NCBI GenBank assembly: GCA_000247545.1
Contig: CP003316.1
Coordinates: 1,831,233 to 1,895,232, forward strand
Length of the DNA stretch: 64,000 nucleotides
Source: Pyrobaculum oguniense TE7
GTDB taxonomy: Archaea; Thermoproteota; Thermoprotei; Thermoproteales; Thermoproteaceae
Direction: 5' to 3'
Positions within the stretch are counted from its first letter, which is position 1, and each line of letters opens with the position of its first letter. The notes under the pieces are model-generated. The model did no database searches, was not told the origin of the DNA, and worked only from the letters and a program-made list of their open reading frames with translations. Shown piece by piece: positions 56,778 to 64,000 of the stretch. Made by a program: the position numbers and the translations under genes.

Positions 56778-58457
56778 ATGAGCGTCGGTGGTGTGGGGAA
56801 CAGGGTCTTAAAAGCGGTTAAACACAAGATAATAACTGGTGCAGTGCTGGTGCTGGCCGCCGTCGTTGCTATTATGATGATTACGCCCGGCTCGGCATCG
56901 CCTTCTTCCTACTACGTGAGTAAGGACGGGAGAGTTGCGGTCTACTTAGCCGGCTCAAAGAGCGGCAACACGACGCTTGTGCTCGAGGTTGTAGACGAGA
57001 GGGGGGATCCGTTAAACTTCACCGCTTTTCTCAGCGGGCCCACGGCGGACAAGTTCGAGGACATAGCTGTGGTGAAGGGAAGAGGGAGGGGGAAAGTGGC
57101 GATTGGCAGATACGTCGCCGAGGCAGCTAAGCTAGCCAGGAAGCTTGGCTACAAGCCGGAAGAGGTGAGGTTCGGCGTAGTGGCCTTCGTCACCGCCGTT
57201 GAGCGGGCCGGCAACGAGACGTACCTCCTCACAGACATCGTGTCAATACCCATTGGGCCCGGCGAGGCGGTCGGCAAAGAGGTGGTGGCCAAAATAAAGT
57301 TCAAACCCAAGTTCAAGACCAAGCTAAACGCTACCCCGCCCAACGACACAGCCGCCACCGCGGCGTACCTGCCAATGGGCGAAGAAGCAACCCAGAACAT
57401 AAAGGCGCAGAGCAGTCCACCTGGTATCATAGACATGGGTTGTACGGCACCGATAGGCTACGTGACCTGTTACAGATACCGCGTCGCGGAGAGCTACTCA
57501 GCAACCGAAGGCACGCCGCTCCTAATAACCTATATAGACAGCCACGCTGGAAACTATATTGAAAATGTAGATCATGTACATTACATATATCTCAGCACTC
57601 AAACCGCTACCAGCATATCTTTTGAGATGTCGTTTGCAGTGTTTCAAAGAGGGGTGAACAGCGGCGACTACTCCATAGAGGCAATAGGGCCTGGCTTTGA
57701 CATACTGCTAGGCCAAGATAAACAAAAAACTATTCTAGATCTCAAGTGCGGATTCAAGCCTTACTATCCTGCTGCATGTTTTGCGGGTCCGTCAATCATT
57801 ACTCCGGTGTTTAATACTTTTTCCGGCGACGCGTTGTTGGCAACTGGGTTTGTTGGTGACGTGCGGGCTGTAAGGTATGTATTGGAGCAGAGGTGGTGCG
57901 TCATCTTCTTCCCGGGCGCTGTCTTCTGCGGCACGTGGCAACCGACATCGGTAGAGGCGTGGGGCGTGTGGCTGGCCGGCTTCTGGGGTGGGGATACATT
58001 CCTGCCCTATGCAGAGGTTGAGGACCACCCAAGGGACGGACAAGGTAAGCTTGAGTATATATACTCCACAACGCTTAACTTGTTTGCCCAGGGCCATGCA
58101 GATAGGATTTCGCTACCCTCTATCACCTACTGGAAATACGTGATAACTTGGAAAAATATGGTAGAGACTTCGCAATCTACGAATTATTTTGCCGTGGCAA
58201 TACCGGTGGGAGCAATAGCTAAGTATGTGTTCCGCCTTAATGTGCCGGGGATCGAGAGGCTGTCAGCTGGCGTGTCCGTTACGACGACTACGTTAGACGT
58301 ATATAACTACTATGCATTTGTCGACCTTCGCGCAAAGTACAATGTACCGTGGTCTCCCTACTACTATGAGTTGAAGAATTACTTCATAAGGGCGGCTGGC
58401 AAGAACTACGACGTGCCAGTGCCCGTTGTCGACGCGTATATTCCCCCTAGGTCGTAG
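56778..58457 (+). CDS. Signal-anchored secreted protein, unknown
   Basis: 559 residues. A basic N-terminus and helix (HKIITGAVLVLAAVVAIMMI) form a signal or anchor. The rest is beta-rich and extracellular, with NTT, NFT and NET sequons and six cysteines (GCTAPIGYVTCYRY; DLKCGFKPYYPAACFAG; WCVIFFPGAVFCGTW). It lacks a C-terminal anchor. It is an envelope or secreted protein of no recognised family. The composition of 57560-58460 is more AT-rich than the first half. Confidence 0.65.
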   Translation: MSVGGVGNRVLKAVKHKIITGAVLVLAAVVAIMMITPGSASPSSYYVSKDGRVAVYLAGSKSGNTTLVLEVVDERGDPLNFTAFLSGPTADKFEDIAVVKGRGRGKVAIGRYVAEAAKLARKLGYKPEEVRFGVVAFVTAVERAGNETYLLTDIVSIPIGPGEAVGKEVVAKIKFKPKFKTKLNATPPNDTAATAAYLPMGEEATQNIKAQSSPPGIIDMGCTAPIGYVTCYRYRVAESYSATEGTPLLITYIDSHAGNYIENVDHVHYIYLSTQTATSISFEMSFAVFQRGVNSGDYSIEAIGPGFDILLGQDKQKTILDLKCGFKPYYPAACFAGPSIITPVFNTFSGDALLATGFVGDVRAVRYVLEQRWCVIFFPGAVFCGTWQPTSVEAWGVWLAGFWGGDTFLPYAEVEDHPRDGQGKLEYIYSTTLNLFAQGHADRISLPSITYWKYVITWKNMVETSQSTNYFAVAIPVGAIAKYVFRLNVPGIERLSAGVSVTTTTLDVYNYYAFVDLRAKYNVPWSPYYYELKNYFIRAAGKNYDVPVPVVDAYIPPRS

Positions 58458-58774
58458 ACTTAACACCTCCTTTTTCTGGTTTAGTAGGGGGCTTGTCTGC
58501 AAATACTTTCTTGTGGGCGCGAGGCGGCGGGTTGGTGCGCGCCGGGTGCGCCGCTTATTCAGCCTCTCGGTATTCGGTATTGCACGTCTAGGGGCTGGCC
58601 CCGTATTTCCTCTACTGCTTACGCATACTCACAGCCCGCGTTGTGTTTGGCGGAGGATAATCTCGGCGTGTGGCCAGGCTCAGATGTGCGTCGTGACTGT
58701 GTAGCACCCCGTGGTAAGGCGGCGATGTGGTTAGTTATGGGTATCCGGCAGTTGGGACTTGGTGAGATATTTAT
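58458..58774. other. Intergenic stretch without a recognised gene
   Basis: A CCTCCTTTTTC tract follows the preceding stop and may terminate it. The remainder has short open frames of unnatural composition. The right end carries the AT box (58767-58776) of the permease gene. I see no RNA gene. Confidence 0.4.
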
Positions 58775-60181
58775 TTGTGGTGTGTATCTCGACGTTATGG
58801 GGTCGCGGAGGCTGTAGTTCTCTCTCTCCTCGCTCTTTTGGCCACGTTTGGGAGGATGGCTGTGGCTCTCTTATTGACTGTGGCTGTGGCATACGCCATA
58901 GGCTACGCCATGTTCCGATCGAGACGCGTCGAGGCCTTTATGCTCCCCCTTCTCGATGTTTTGCAGTCTGTGCCGATACTGGGCTTCTTCCCTCTTGCGC
59001 TTTACTTCTTTATAGCGCTCCTCCCCGCGGCGGGTGCGGAGCTTGCAGCCATCTTCCTCATCTTCACGTCGATGGCTTGGAACATAATCTTCAGCGTGTA
59101 CCAGAGCTTCAAGACGTTGCCAAGGGAGTTGCTCGACATGTCCCGGGTGTACCTCAACGAGCGGCTTGCGCTGGCCCATGTCTTCATACCGGCGGCTCTA
59201 CGGGGGGTGTACTACAACCTACCCATATCGTGGGCGAATGCCTTCTTTTTCATAACGGCGTCTGAGGTCATAACACTGGGCACAGAGATCAAGCTGTTCG
59301 GCATTGGGAGCCTAGTGGTGGAGTGGTTTGACGGAGGAGATGTATCATCCGCTCTTGTGGGTATAGCGGTGGGCATTGCGGCCAACGTCGCTCTCTACCT
59401 GACGCTGTGGAGGAGGCTCATGAGCCAAGTGCCGCAACCGCCGGACAAGCTGGCCGAGGCCACGGGCCTGTGGCTTAAATACGGCGGCTACCTGCTCGCG
59501 GCATTTGCCATAATCTTGCTCGGGTTCGTCCTATATACGGCGCTCGGGAGCACCAACGCTGTTTTGACAATTTCTAGGCTACCTGGGAGCTTCGTAGAGG
59601 CTTTGGCCGCGGCGCCTTTTACGCTTGTGAGGGTATTGGCGACGTTGGCCATAAGCGCGTTGGCGGCTCTTCTTACGTTACACGCCGTGGTTAGGGCCCC
59701 GCGTTTGGAGGCAGGGGTTCTCCTCGGCGTATCGCTGATCTCGTCGGTGCCCGCTGTGTTTTTATACCCGCTACTCGGCGCATTAGTGAGGGGGGAGACT
59801 CTGTCTGTGGCGTTGCTGTTGCCAGGCGCTGTGGTCTACACTGTGCTGAACGCCGTGGCTGCTTGGCGAGATGTGCCTCAAGACCTGGTCAGGGCCTATC
59901 AAATCCGCGGCAGGCTCTACTTAACCCAGGTGCTGATACCGGCATCGATGCCGTATCTGATAACAGGGCTACTCACCGCCTGGGGCGGCGCGTGGAACGC
60001 CTCAATTGTGGCCGAGCCTCTTGCCGACGTCCACGGTCTAGGGGGCTTAATGACACAAGCCGCCGACAGCGGCGACATTCCCCTCCTAGTGGCCACAGTA
60101 GCGACTATGACCCTAATCGTAGTGGCCGTGAACAGGGTGGTGTGGAGAAGGCTATACGAAGAGGCGGCAAAATGGCGCTGA
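58775..60181 (+). CDS. ABC permease, sulfonate/nitrate type, two permease domains fused
   Basis: 468 residues. Two similar halves each hold about five or six helices and an EAA-type loop (LPRELLDMSRVYLNERLALA near 130; VPQDLVRAYQIRGRLYLTQV near 365), so two SsuC/NrtB-like permeases are fused head to tail. The frame starts at a TTG (58775) that coincides with the promoter box. The ATG at 58797, at the expected leaderless distance, is out of frame by one base within GGGG. A fifth G would give an in-frame MGVAEAVVL. It overlaps the ATPase gene by ten bases. Confidence 0.8.
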   Translation: MWCVSRRYGVAEAVVLSLLALLATFGRMAVALLLTVAVAYAIGYAMFRSRRVEAFMLPLLDVLQSVPILGFFPLALYFFIALLPAAGAELAAIFLIFTSMAWNIIFSVYQSFKTLPRELLDMSRVYLNERLALAHVFIPAALRGVYYNLPISWANAFFFITASEVITLGTEIKLFGIGSLVVEWFDGGDVSSALVGIAVGIAANVALYLTLWRRLMSQVPQPPDKLAEATGLWLKYGGYLLAAFAIILLGFVLYTALGSTNAVLTISRLPGSFVEALAAAPFTLVRVLATLAISALAALLTLHAVVRAPRLEAGVLLGVSLISSVPAVFLYPLLGALVRGETLSVALLLPGAVVYTVLNAVAAWRDVPQDLVRAYQIRGRLYLTQVLIPASMPYLITGLLTAWGGAWNASIVAEPLADVHGLGGLMTQAADSGDIPLLVATVATMTLIVVAVNRVVWRRLYEEAAKWR

Positions 60182-60906
60182 TAGAGGTAATCAGGGTCAG
60201 GAAGGCGTATGGCAAAGTGGTAGTGTTCAACGACATAAGTATTGCAATAGAGACTGGGGAGTTCGTAGCGCTCCTAGGCCCCTCGGGTTGCGGGAAGTCC
60301 ACCCTTCTGCGAATGTTGGCGGGGCTTGAGCAACCCGACTCGGGCGAAGTCAAGTTTAAAGGACAGCCCGTGGCGGGGCCTAGGGGCGAAATTGCTCTGA
60401 TGTTCCAGACGCCCACCCTGCTCCCCTGGAAAACAGCCCTCGACAACGTGGCCTTGCCGCTGGTGGCAAGAGGAGCCACGTGGGCAGAGGCAAGAGAGGC
60501 GGCCATGCGCTACCTCTCCCTGGTAGGGCTTTCGGGGTTCGAAGAGGCATATCCGAAACAGCTCTCCGGCGGCATGCAACAGAGGGTGGCGCTGGCGAGG
60601 GCCCTGGCAGTGGAGCCCGAGGTGCTCCTCCTAGACGAGCCCTTCTCGTCGCTTGACCCCCTCACCGCAGAGAGCCTCCGCGCAGAGCTGCTGAGGATTT
60701 GGCACGAGAACCTCTCCTCTGTCCACACCATTGTGATGGTAACACACTCGGTAGACGAGGCCGTCTACATGGCCAACAGGGCCATAGTCCTGAGCCCGCG
60801 GCCGGCCAAGGTGGTGGCAGACGTGAGGATAGAGCTTCCCTACCCCCGTAACAGGAGGAGCCCAGAATTCCAGAAATACGTAGACCTGCTGTACAGCTAC
60901 ATCTAG
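60172..60906 (+). CDS. ABC ATPase, sulfonate/nitrate type
   Basis: 244 residues from the ATG at 60172 inside the permease end. Walker A is LLGPSGCGKSTLLRML, the Q-loop lies in LMFQTPTLLPW, the signature is LSGGMQQRVALARALA, Walker B is VLLLDEPFSSLDP and the switch is VTHSVDEA. It powers the fused permease. No periplasmic-type binding protein lies in the window, so the substrate (nitrate, sulfonate, taurine or similar) is open. Confidence 0.85.
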   Translation: MALIEVIRVRKAYGKVVVFNDISIAIETGEFVALLGPSGCGKSTLLRMLAGLEQPDSGEVKFKGQPVAGPRGEIALMFQTPTLLPWKTALDNVALPLVARGATWAEAREAAMRYLSLVGLSGFEEAYPKQLSGGMQQRVALARALAVEPEVLLLDEPFSSLDPLTAESLRAELLRIWHENLSSVHTIVMVTHSVDEAVYMANRAIVLSPRPAKVVADVRIELPYPRNRRSPEFQKYVDLLYSYI

Positions 60907-61349
60907 GCTGGGATTACCCACTCCCCGTCGTCTATTTCCACAAGCTGCGCGAAGACCGCCCAGTTGAGAATTCTCCGTGCGCCCCTCTCGTCGTAGCCGA
61001 GGCCCTGGAGGTAGCTCACCAGCTCCTCCAGCTCCACCCTCTCCTTGGAGGTAACCAGCTTGACCAGGCTGGAGAAGGGCTCCACCGAGGGGAGCTTCTT
61101 TTTTAAGTACTTCTGGAACTCCCTAAGCGGCATCTCCACGGCGGCCCGCCCCTCCTCTGTCAGCTCAACGTCGCCACCCCCCGCCTTCAACAAGCCAAGC
61201 ATCTCCGCCGCATCTATTACATGCGACAAGTCGCCAAGATCTACGTCCACAGCGTCGTTCACAAACATGGCGTCCACCCTGCCGCCCATGTTGTGAACCA
61301 CCTTCAACAAGCCCAAAACTTGGTCAACCCCCACCGGGGGAAATCTCAC
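60903..61349 (-). CDS. Stand-alone AAA-associated C-terminal domain protein
   Basis: 148 residues from a GTG with TTTAAAAA about 23 bases upstream. VDQVLGLLKVVHNMGGRVDA, LGDLSHVIDAAEMLGLLKAG, VELTEEGRAAVEMPLREFQK and ARRILNWAVFAQLVEIDDGE match the domain often fused behind nitrate/sulfonate-type ABC ATPases (AAA_assoc_C). Here it is a separate gene, convergent with the ATPase, and the ends overlap. It may regulate the transporter or bind the operon DNA. Confidence 0.7.
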   Translation of the reverse strand: MRFPPVGVDQVLGLLKVVHNMGGRVDAMFVNDAVDVDLGDLSHVIDAAEMLGLLKAGGGDVELTEEGRAAVEMPLREFQKYLKKKLPSVEPFSSLVKLVTSKERVELEELVSYLQGLGYDERGARRILNWAVFAQLVEIDDGEWVIPA

Positions 61350-61724
61350 AACTATGTCCCTACCTCACTTTTTAAACTTTACCCCCCACGCCGGGCGCCG
61401 CACCGACGCGGCCCGACACAGCAATGCAAGTCTAATAGGCGATCCGCATGCCGCTTCTCCTCACCTATCAGCACTCCGACCTCTTCTTCACGGACACAGA
61501 TACAATTATGATACACAATGCCAGCTTTAAAGCGTGTACCTCGCAGAAGTGGCGACGACTTACGATTGCGACCTTTCCTGGATCAAATAACTGCAACGCC
61601 GAGCGGGGTCTGGCGTGGTCGCTACCTGGCCACGTTGCAGTAGCCGTAGCTACGAGGCGTCAACAAGTATACGCCTCTTGGCCAAACGCGGCCTCTGGTA
61701 CGTGTGGCGCGGCCTCTCTCCGGC
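61350..61724. other. Intergenic stretch without a recognised gene
   Basis: It holds the promoter of the minus-strand gene (about 61366-61376) and then sequence with no convincing frame. It adjoins the decayed DUF973 copy and may itself be decayed coding sequence. Confidence 0.35.
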
Positions 61725-62337
61725 TTACCCCAAAGCGTAGTACATCAGTGAGTGGCCTACAAATTCATGAGGCTTAGAAACCCTTGCAATGTCAGCACCG
61801 AGTCCACGATGTATACCACACACGCTGCGCGGAGTAAGCCACCGTTGTACCTCGCGCCGAGTAGAAACGCTTCGGTGGCGTAGACTTACACGCCGCCTGC
61901 AGTCGTTGCGACGGGGCCTAGAAGAGCCACGATCTCTGGGGGTTCCGCAGGTTAATGGAAACCAAGTACAACCTAGACGAGAAGATGCAAGTCGGCGGCG
62001 CGTATAGCGGCGTGATATATGTATAGGAATGTAAAAGGTCGCAAATACAAAATACACCCCAACAACTTCCAGATCCAGGCCCACAATCATCATGAGCACT
62101 CCCCTTTTGCATATGGCAAAGTGACCAGCGTGAGAGGACAAAAGCCTTCGCCTATCTTACCAGCCGCTGCGTAGAGAGTCACGGCGAGACCCACAACAAA
62201 CACGCTGTTGGATGCGACGGCTGTGCCGTGCATGTAAGGTGCTGGGTCCAGACCGTCAAAAACTTAGCCAATACTAGAACTGCGCCGATTTTTAGGTGGA
62301 AGCCTTCACGAAGTTTCAACAACGCCTCCAGCTCCAT
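61725..62337 (-). pseudogene. Decayed DUF973-type membrane protein gene
   Basis: The 5' end reads MELEALLKLREGFHLKI, against MEFEALLKLRKGFLYLI in the intact neighbour. The 3' end reads FVGHSLMYYALG, against FVGHILMYVALG. Between them the frame is broken several times. It is a tandem duplicate of 62438-63115 that has lost function. Confidence 0.75.
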
Positions 62338-62437
62338 CAACAAAAAACGATGTGGGTGTTATGCCTGATATTGCATCTGACGCCGTCTAGGTTCTCCTTG
62401 GCCCCGGCCAACCACGGCGGCTTGCTGCTTTATCCGA

Positions 62438-63115
62438 CTAGACGTTCGTGGCCTGCGTCTTGACTCCCTCAGCGGCTCTGCCCAGTGCCACGTACATCAG
62501 TATATGGCCCACGAACTGCAAGACTGCTGGAAGGCCTACAAAGGTGAGCACCAAGTCTATGATGTACAATATCCCCGCGGCGAGGAACAAGCTGTCTTTA
62601 TACCTGTCATTAAGCTTAAACGCGCCAACGACGTAGGCCAATACACTGCCCAAAACCGCAAATATGAGGCCCAAGACTATTACGGCCAGCGGTAGGATAA
62701 ACATGGCGAATACACCGCCGTGGTGGCGCCCACCAGGCGGTAAGGTGGGTAAGGCTGTGGCCAAAAAGGCGATGAAGAGCAACGCCCCGACTATCCACAG
62801 AACTAGACCTACCAGCATCAACGTTGTTCCGGTGTAGCATATCCCGAAGCTTCTGTCCACCTGTGAGAGCTCCCGGAAGCCGCCTCTTATTTTGCTAAAC
62901 ACGGCGTAGAGGGACAGGGCAAGACCTACAAGGAGGGCTACCACCGCAACCGCGACTGAACTTAACGCAAGTGGGGGTTTGGGCGCCTCGCCAAACGGCG
63001 CAACTGCCAAGAATAAGGATGTCAACCCCGCTAAGAAGCCTGCGAAAACCATAATAGCAGCGACTATTAGGTAAAGAAATCCTTTACGAAGTTTTAATAG
63101 TGCCTCAAATTCCAT
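62438..63115 (-). CDS. DUF973-type polytopic membrane protein
   Basis: 225 residues with about five or six membrane helices (FLYLIVAAIMVFAGFLAGLT; VAVVALLVGLALSLYAVF; LVGLVLWIVGALLFIAFL; FILPLAVIVLGLIFAVLG). The start MEFEALLKLRKGF and the last helix resemble the crenarchaeal DUF973 family, of unknown function. TTAAAAC boxes lie about 24 bases before the ATG. A decayed paralogue follows. Confidence 0.65.
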   Translation of the reverse strand: MEFEALLKLRKGFLYLIVAAIMVFAGFLAGLTSLFLAVAPFGEAPKPPLALSSVAVAVVALLVGLALSLYAVFSKIRGGFRELSQVDRSFGICYTGTTLMLVGLVLWIVGALLFIAFLATALPTLPPGGRHHGGVFAMFILPLAVIVLGLIFAVLGSVLAYVVGAFKLNDRYKDSLFLAAGILYIIDLVLTFVGLPAVLQFVGHILMYVALGRAAEGVKTQATNV

Positions 63116-63182
63116 AGATCAAATCTTTCACTATGTTTTAAGTTTTAAACCTCTGAACAACGCCGCATGACTAGACTGCGGC

Positions 63183-63476
63183 CTATATGTAGGACTCTAG
63201 GCTCTCTATCGCCTCGGCAAAGCCCCGCCTCTTCAGCTCCTCTAAGTCACGCTTCTCGTATTTGTGGACGATGTCCCCCTTCTCCTTGTCGAAGTCCCAG
63301 AGGGCAACTATTACGTAATCCCCCGCCTTTAGCCATAGCCTCCTCCTCAGCCTGCCGGGAAGCCTCACCACTCTTATCTGGCCGTCAGCGCAGACGACCT
63401 TAAACCTGCCATCCCCCAGCATCTCCACCACCTTCCCTAGAATTTCACCCTCCCCCGGAACTCTGAACTCGGACAT
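63183..63476 (-). CDS. Translation initiation factor aIF1A
   Basis: 97 residues with an OB fold: EGEILGKVVEMLGDGRFKVV, CADGQIRVVRLPGRLRRRLW, LKAGDYVIVALWDFDKEKGD, IVHKYEKRDLEELKRRG. It binds the 30S A site and helps start-codon selection. The length is normal. A TTTTAAAG box lies at leaderless distance upstream. It is expected in every archaeon. Confidence 0.92.
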   Translation of the reverse strand: MSEFRVPGEGEILGKVVEMLGDGRFKVVCADGQIRVVRLPGRLRRRLWLKAGDYVIVALWDFDKEKGDIVHKYEKRDLEELKRRGFAEAIESLESYI

Positions 63477-63521
63477 GGCACCTCGTATACGTATCTTTAA
63501 AAGCTTACAAGCAACCGCAAC

Positions 63522-63986
63522 CTAGGGCCCTTTCCGCCGGTGCCGAGTAAGCTTTTTAAAAACCTCGTCGATCTCGAGAAACAACGCCCCAAGTTTCTTG
63601 CCCGGCGCAAGGCTTACTTCGGCGGCCCAAGGCGGCGCTTTCTCCCTGACTCCCACTCCAAGTCGGAAGTGAATAACTCCGAGGTGTATGCCCCACCTCT
63701 TCAAAAACGCCCCGTAGTTCACAGCGAAGTCGTCAAGCTGGCTGACAAGCTCGGCCGACTCAAAACGGTGGACCTTCACTTCCAGAATCAGCAGGTCGTC
63801 GCCTAACACCACAGCTAGGTCAGGATTCGTAGCGGTTGGATCGACAGGAATGCTTAGCTCTCTAAACCTTGGCTCCAGCACTACGCCGTGGCATCTCGTA
63901 GTGGCGTAGCACGCCACAAGTGCTGTGCCAAGGAGACCTAGGTGCCCCTTGTAGTTGGGGCCGAATCTTTCCCGCAACCACCCCAA
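63522..63986 (-). CDS. PD-(D/E)xK nuclease-like protein (5' end may lie outside the window)
   Basis: 154 residues as counted from a TTG at 63986. The frame stays open to the window edge, so the true start may be further right. NPDLAVVLGDDLLILEVKVH gives the Asp...Glu-x-Lys arrangement of PD-(D/E)xK nucleases. Such domains occur in repair and in restriction-like enzymes. The C-terminal helix is basic (FKKLTRHRRKGP). The function is not assigned. Confidence 0.55.
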   Translation of the reverse strand: MGWLRERFGPNYKGHLGLLGTALVACYATTRCHGVVLEPRFRELSIPVDPTATNPDLAVVLGDDLLILEVKVHRFESAELVSQLDDFAVNYGAFLKRWGIHLGVIHFRLGVGVREKAPPWAAEVSLAPGKKLGALFLEIDEVFKKLTRHRRKGP

Positions 63987-64000
63987 GCCCTCGCGGCTCC

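Overview
The window looks like a chromosome segment of a hyperthermophilic crenarchaeon of the Thermoproteales, most likely the genus Pyrobaculum. The evidence is two stand-alone PaREP2b-type proteins and one full-length PaREP2-type protein, archaeal RadA, aIF1A, an archaeal-type DeoC and polyamine aminopropyltransferase, many leaderless genes with a TTTAAA/TTATAA box about 24-26 bases before an ATG, GTG or TTG, and ATGA-type gene overlaps. I cannot fix the species. No rRNA, tRNA or CRISPR array was recognised.

Layout. 1-370: a remnant of a tnpB-associated 3' module and a GC-rich non-coding stretch. 371-10341: small unknown genes, a PaREP2b gene, two radical-SAM genes, an HTH/RHH regulator pair, a three-domain fusion (PRTase-like, P-loop kinase, prenyl-synthase-like) and a DprA-like gene. 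10411-11845: a RadA-family recombinase between two direct copies of a palindromic repeat. 11861-16007: small genes and a MoxR ATPase/VWA-metallopeptidase pair. 16040-24232: a tandem array of six ankyrin-repeat genes (one truncated) plus the remnant of a seventh. 24245-28585: PaREP2b, a decayed tnpB tail, an intact tnpB and a structured GC-rich RNA candidate. 28586-37449: five co-directional membrane-anchored surface proteins, bracketed by inverted copies of the repeat. 37513-40165: a second tnpB with the same GC-rich RNA candidate, here joined to a truncated vapC. 40200-44481: deoC, acylphosphatase, two HTH regulators, and a 60-residue peptide gene overlapping an ABC exporter. 44478-49884: a truncated small operon, the 1210-residue PaREP2 protein, an echo of the ABC exporter tail, and small unknown genes. 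49895-64000: mostly core genes: a LysX/RimK-like ATP-grasp enzyme, an eIF2B-like protein, a metal-type ABC transporter, a coiled-coil surface stalk protein, polyamine synthase, a C/D box sRNA candidate, a sulfonate/nitrate-type ABC transporter, a DUF973 gene with a decayed paralogue, aIF1A and a nuclease-like gene.

The accessory part (about 1-40,200) is organised by two repeat systems. One is a ~130-base family (seven copies) that can fold as a cloverleaf of palindromes and often abuts gene ends within a few bases. The other is a tnpB-linked system: tnpB, a conserved 3' module, a convergent small gene and a ~200-nt GC-rich RNA candidate whose stems differ in sequence but keep pairing between the two copies. 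Together with the ankyrin array and the inverted-repeat-bracketed surface cluster, these are the parts most likely to hold undescribed biology.
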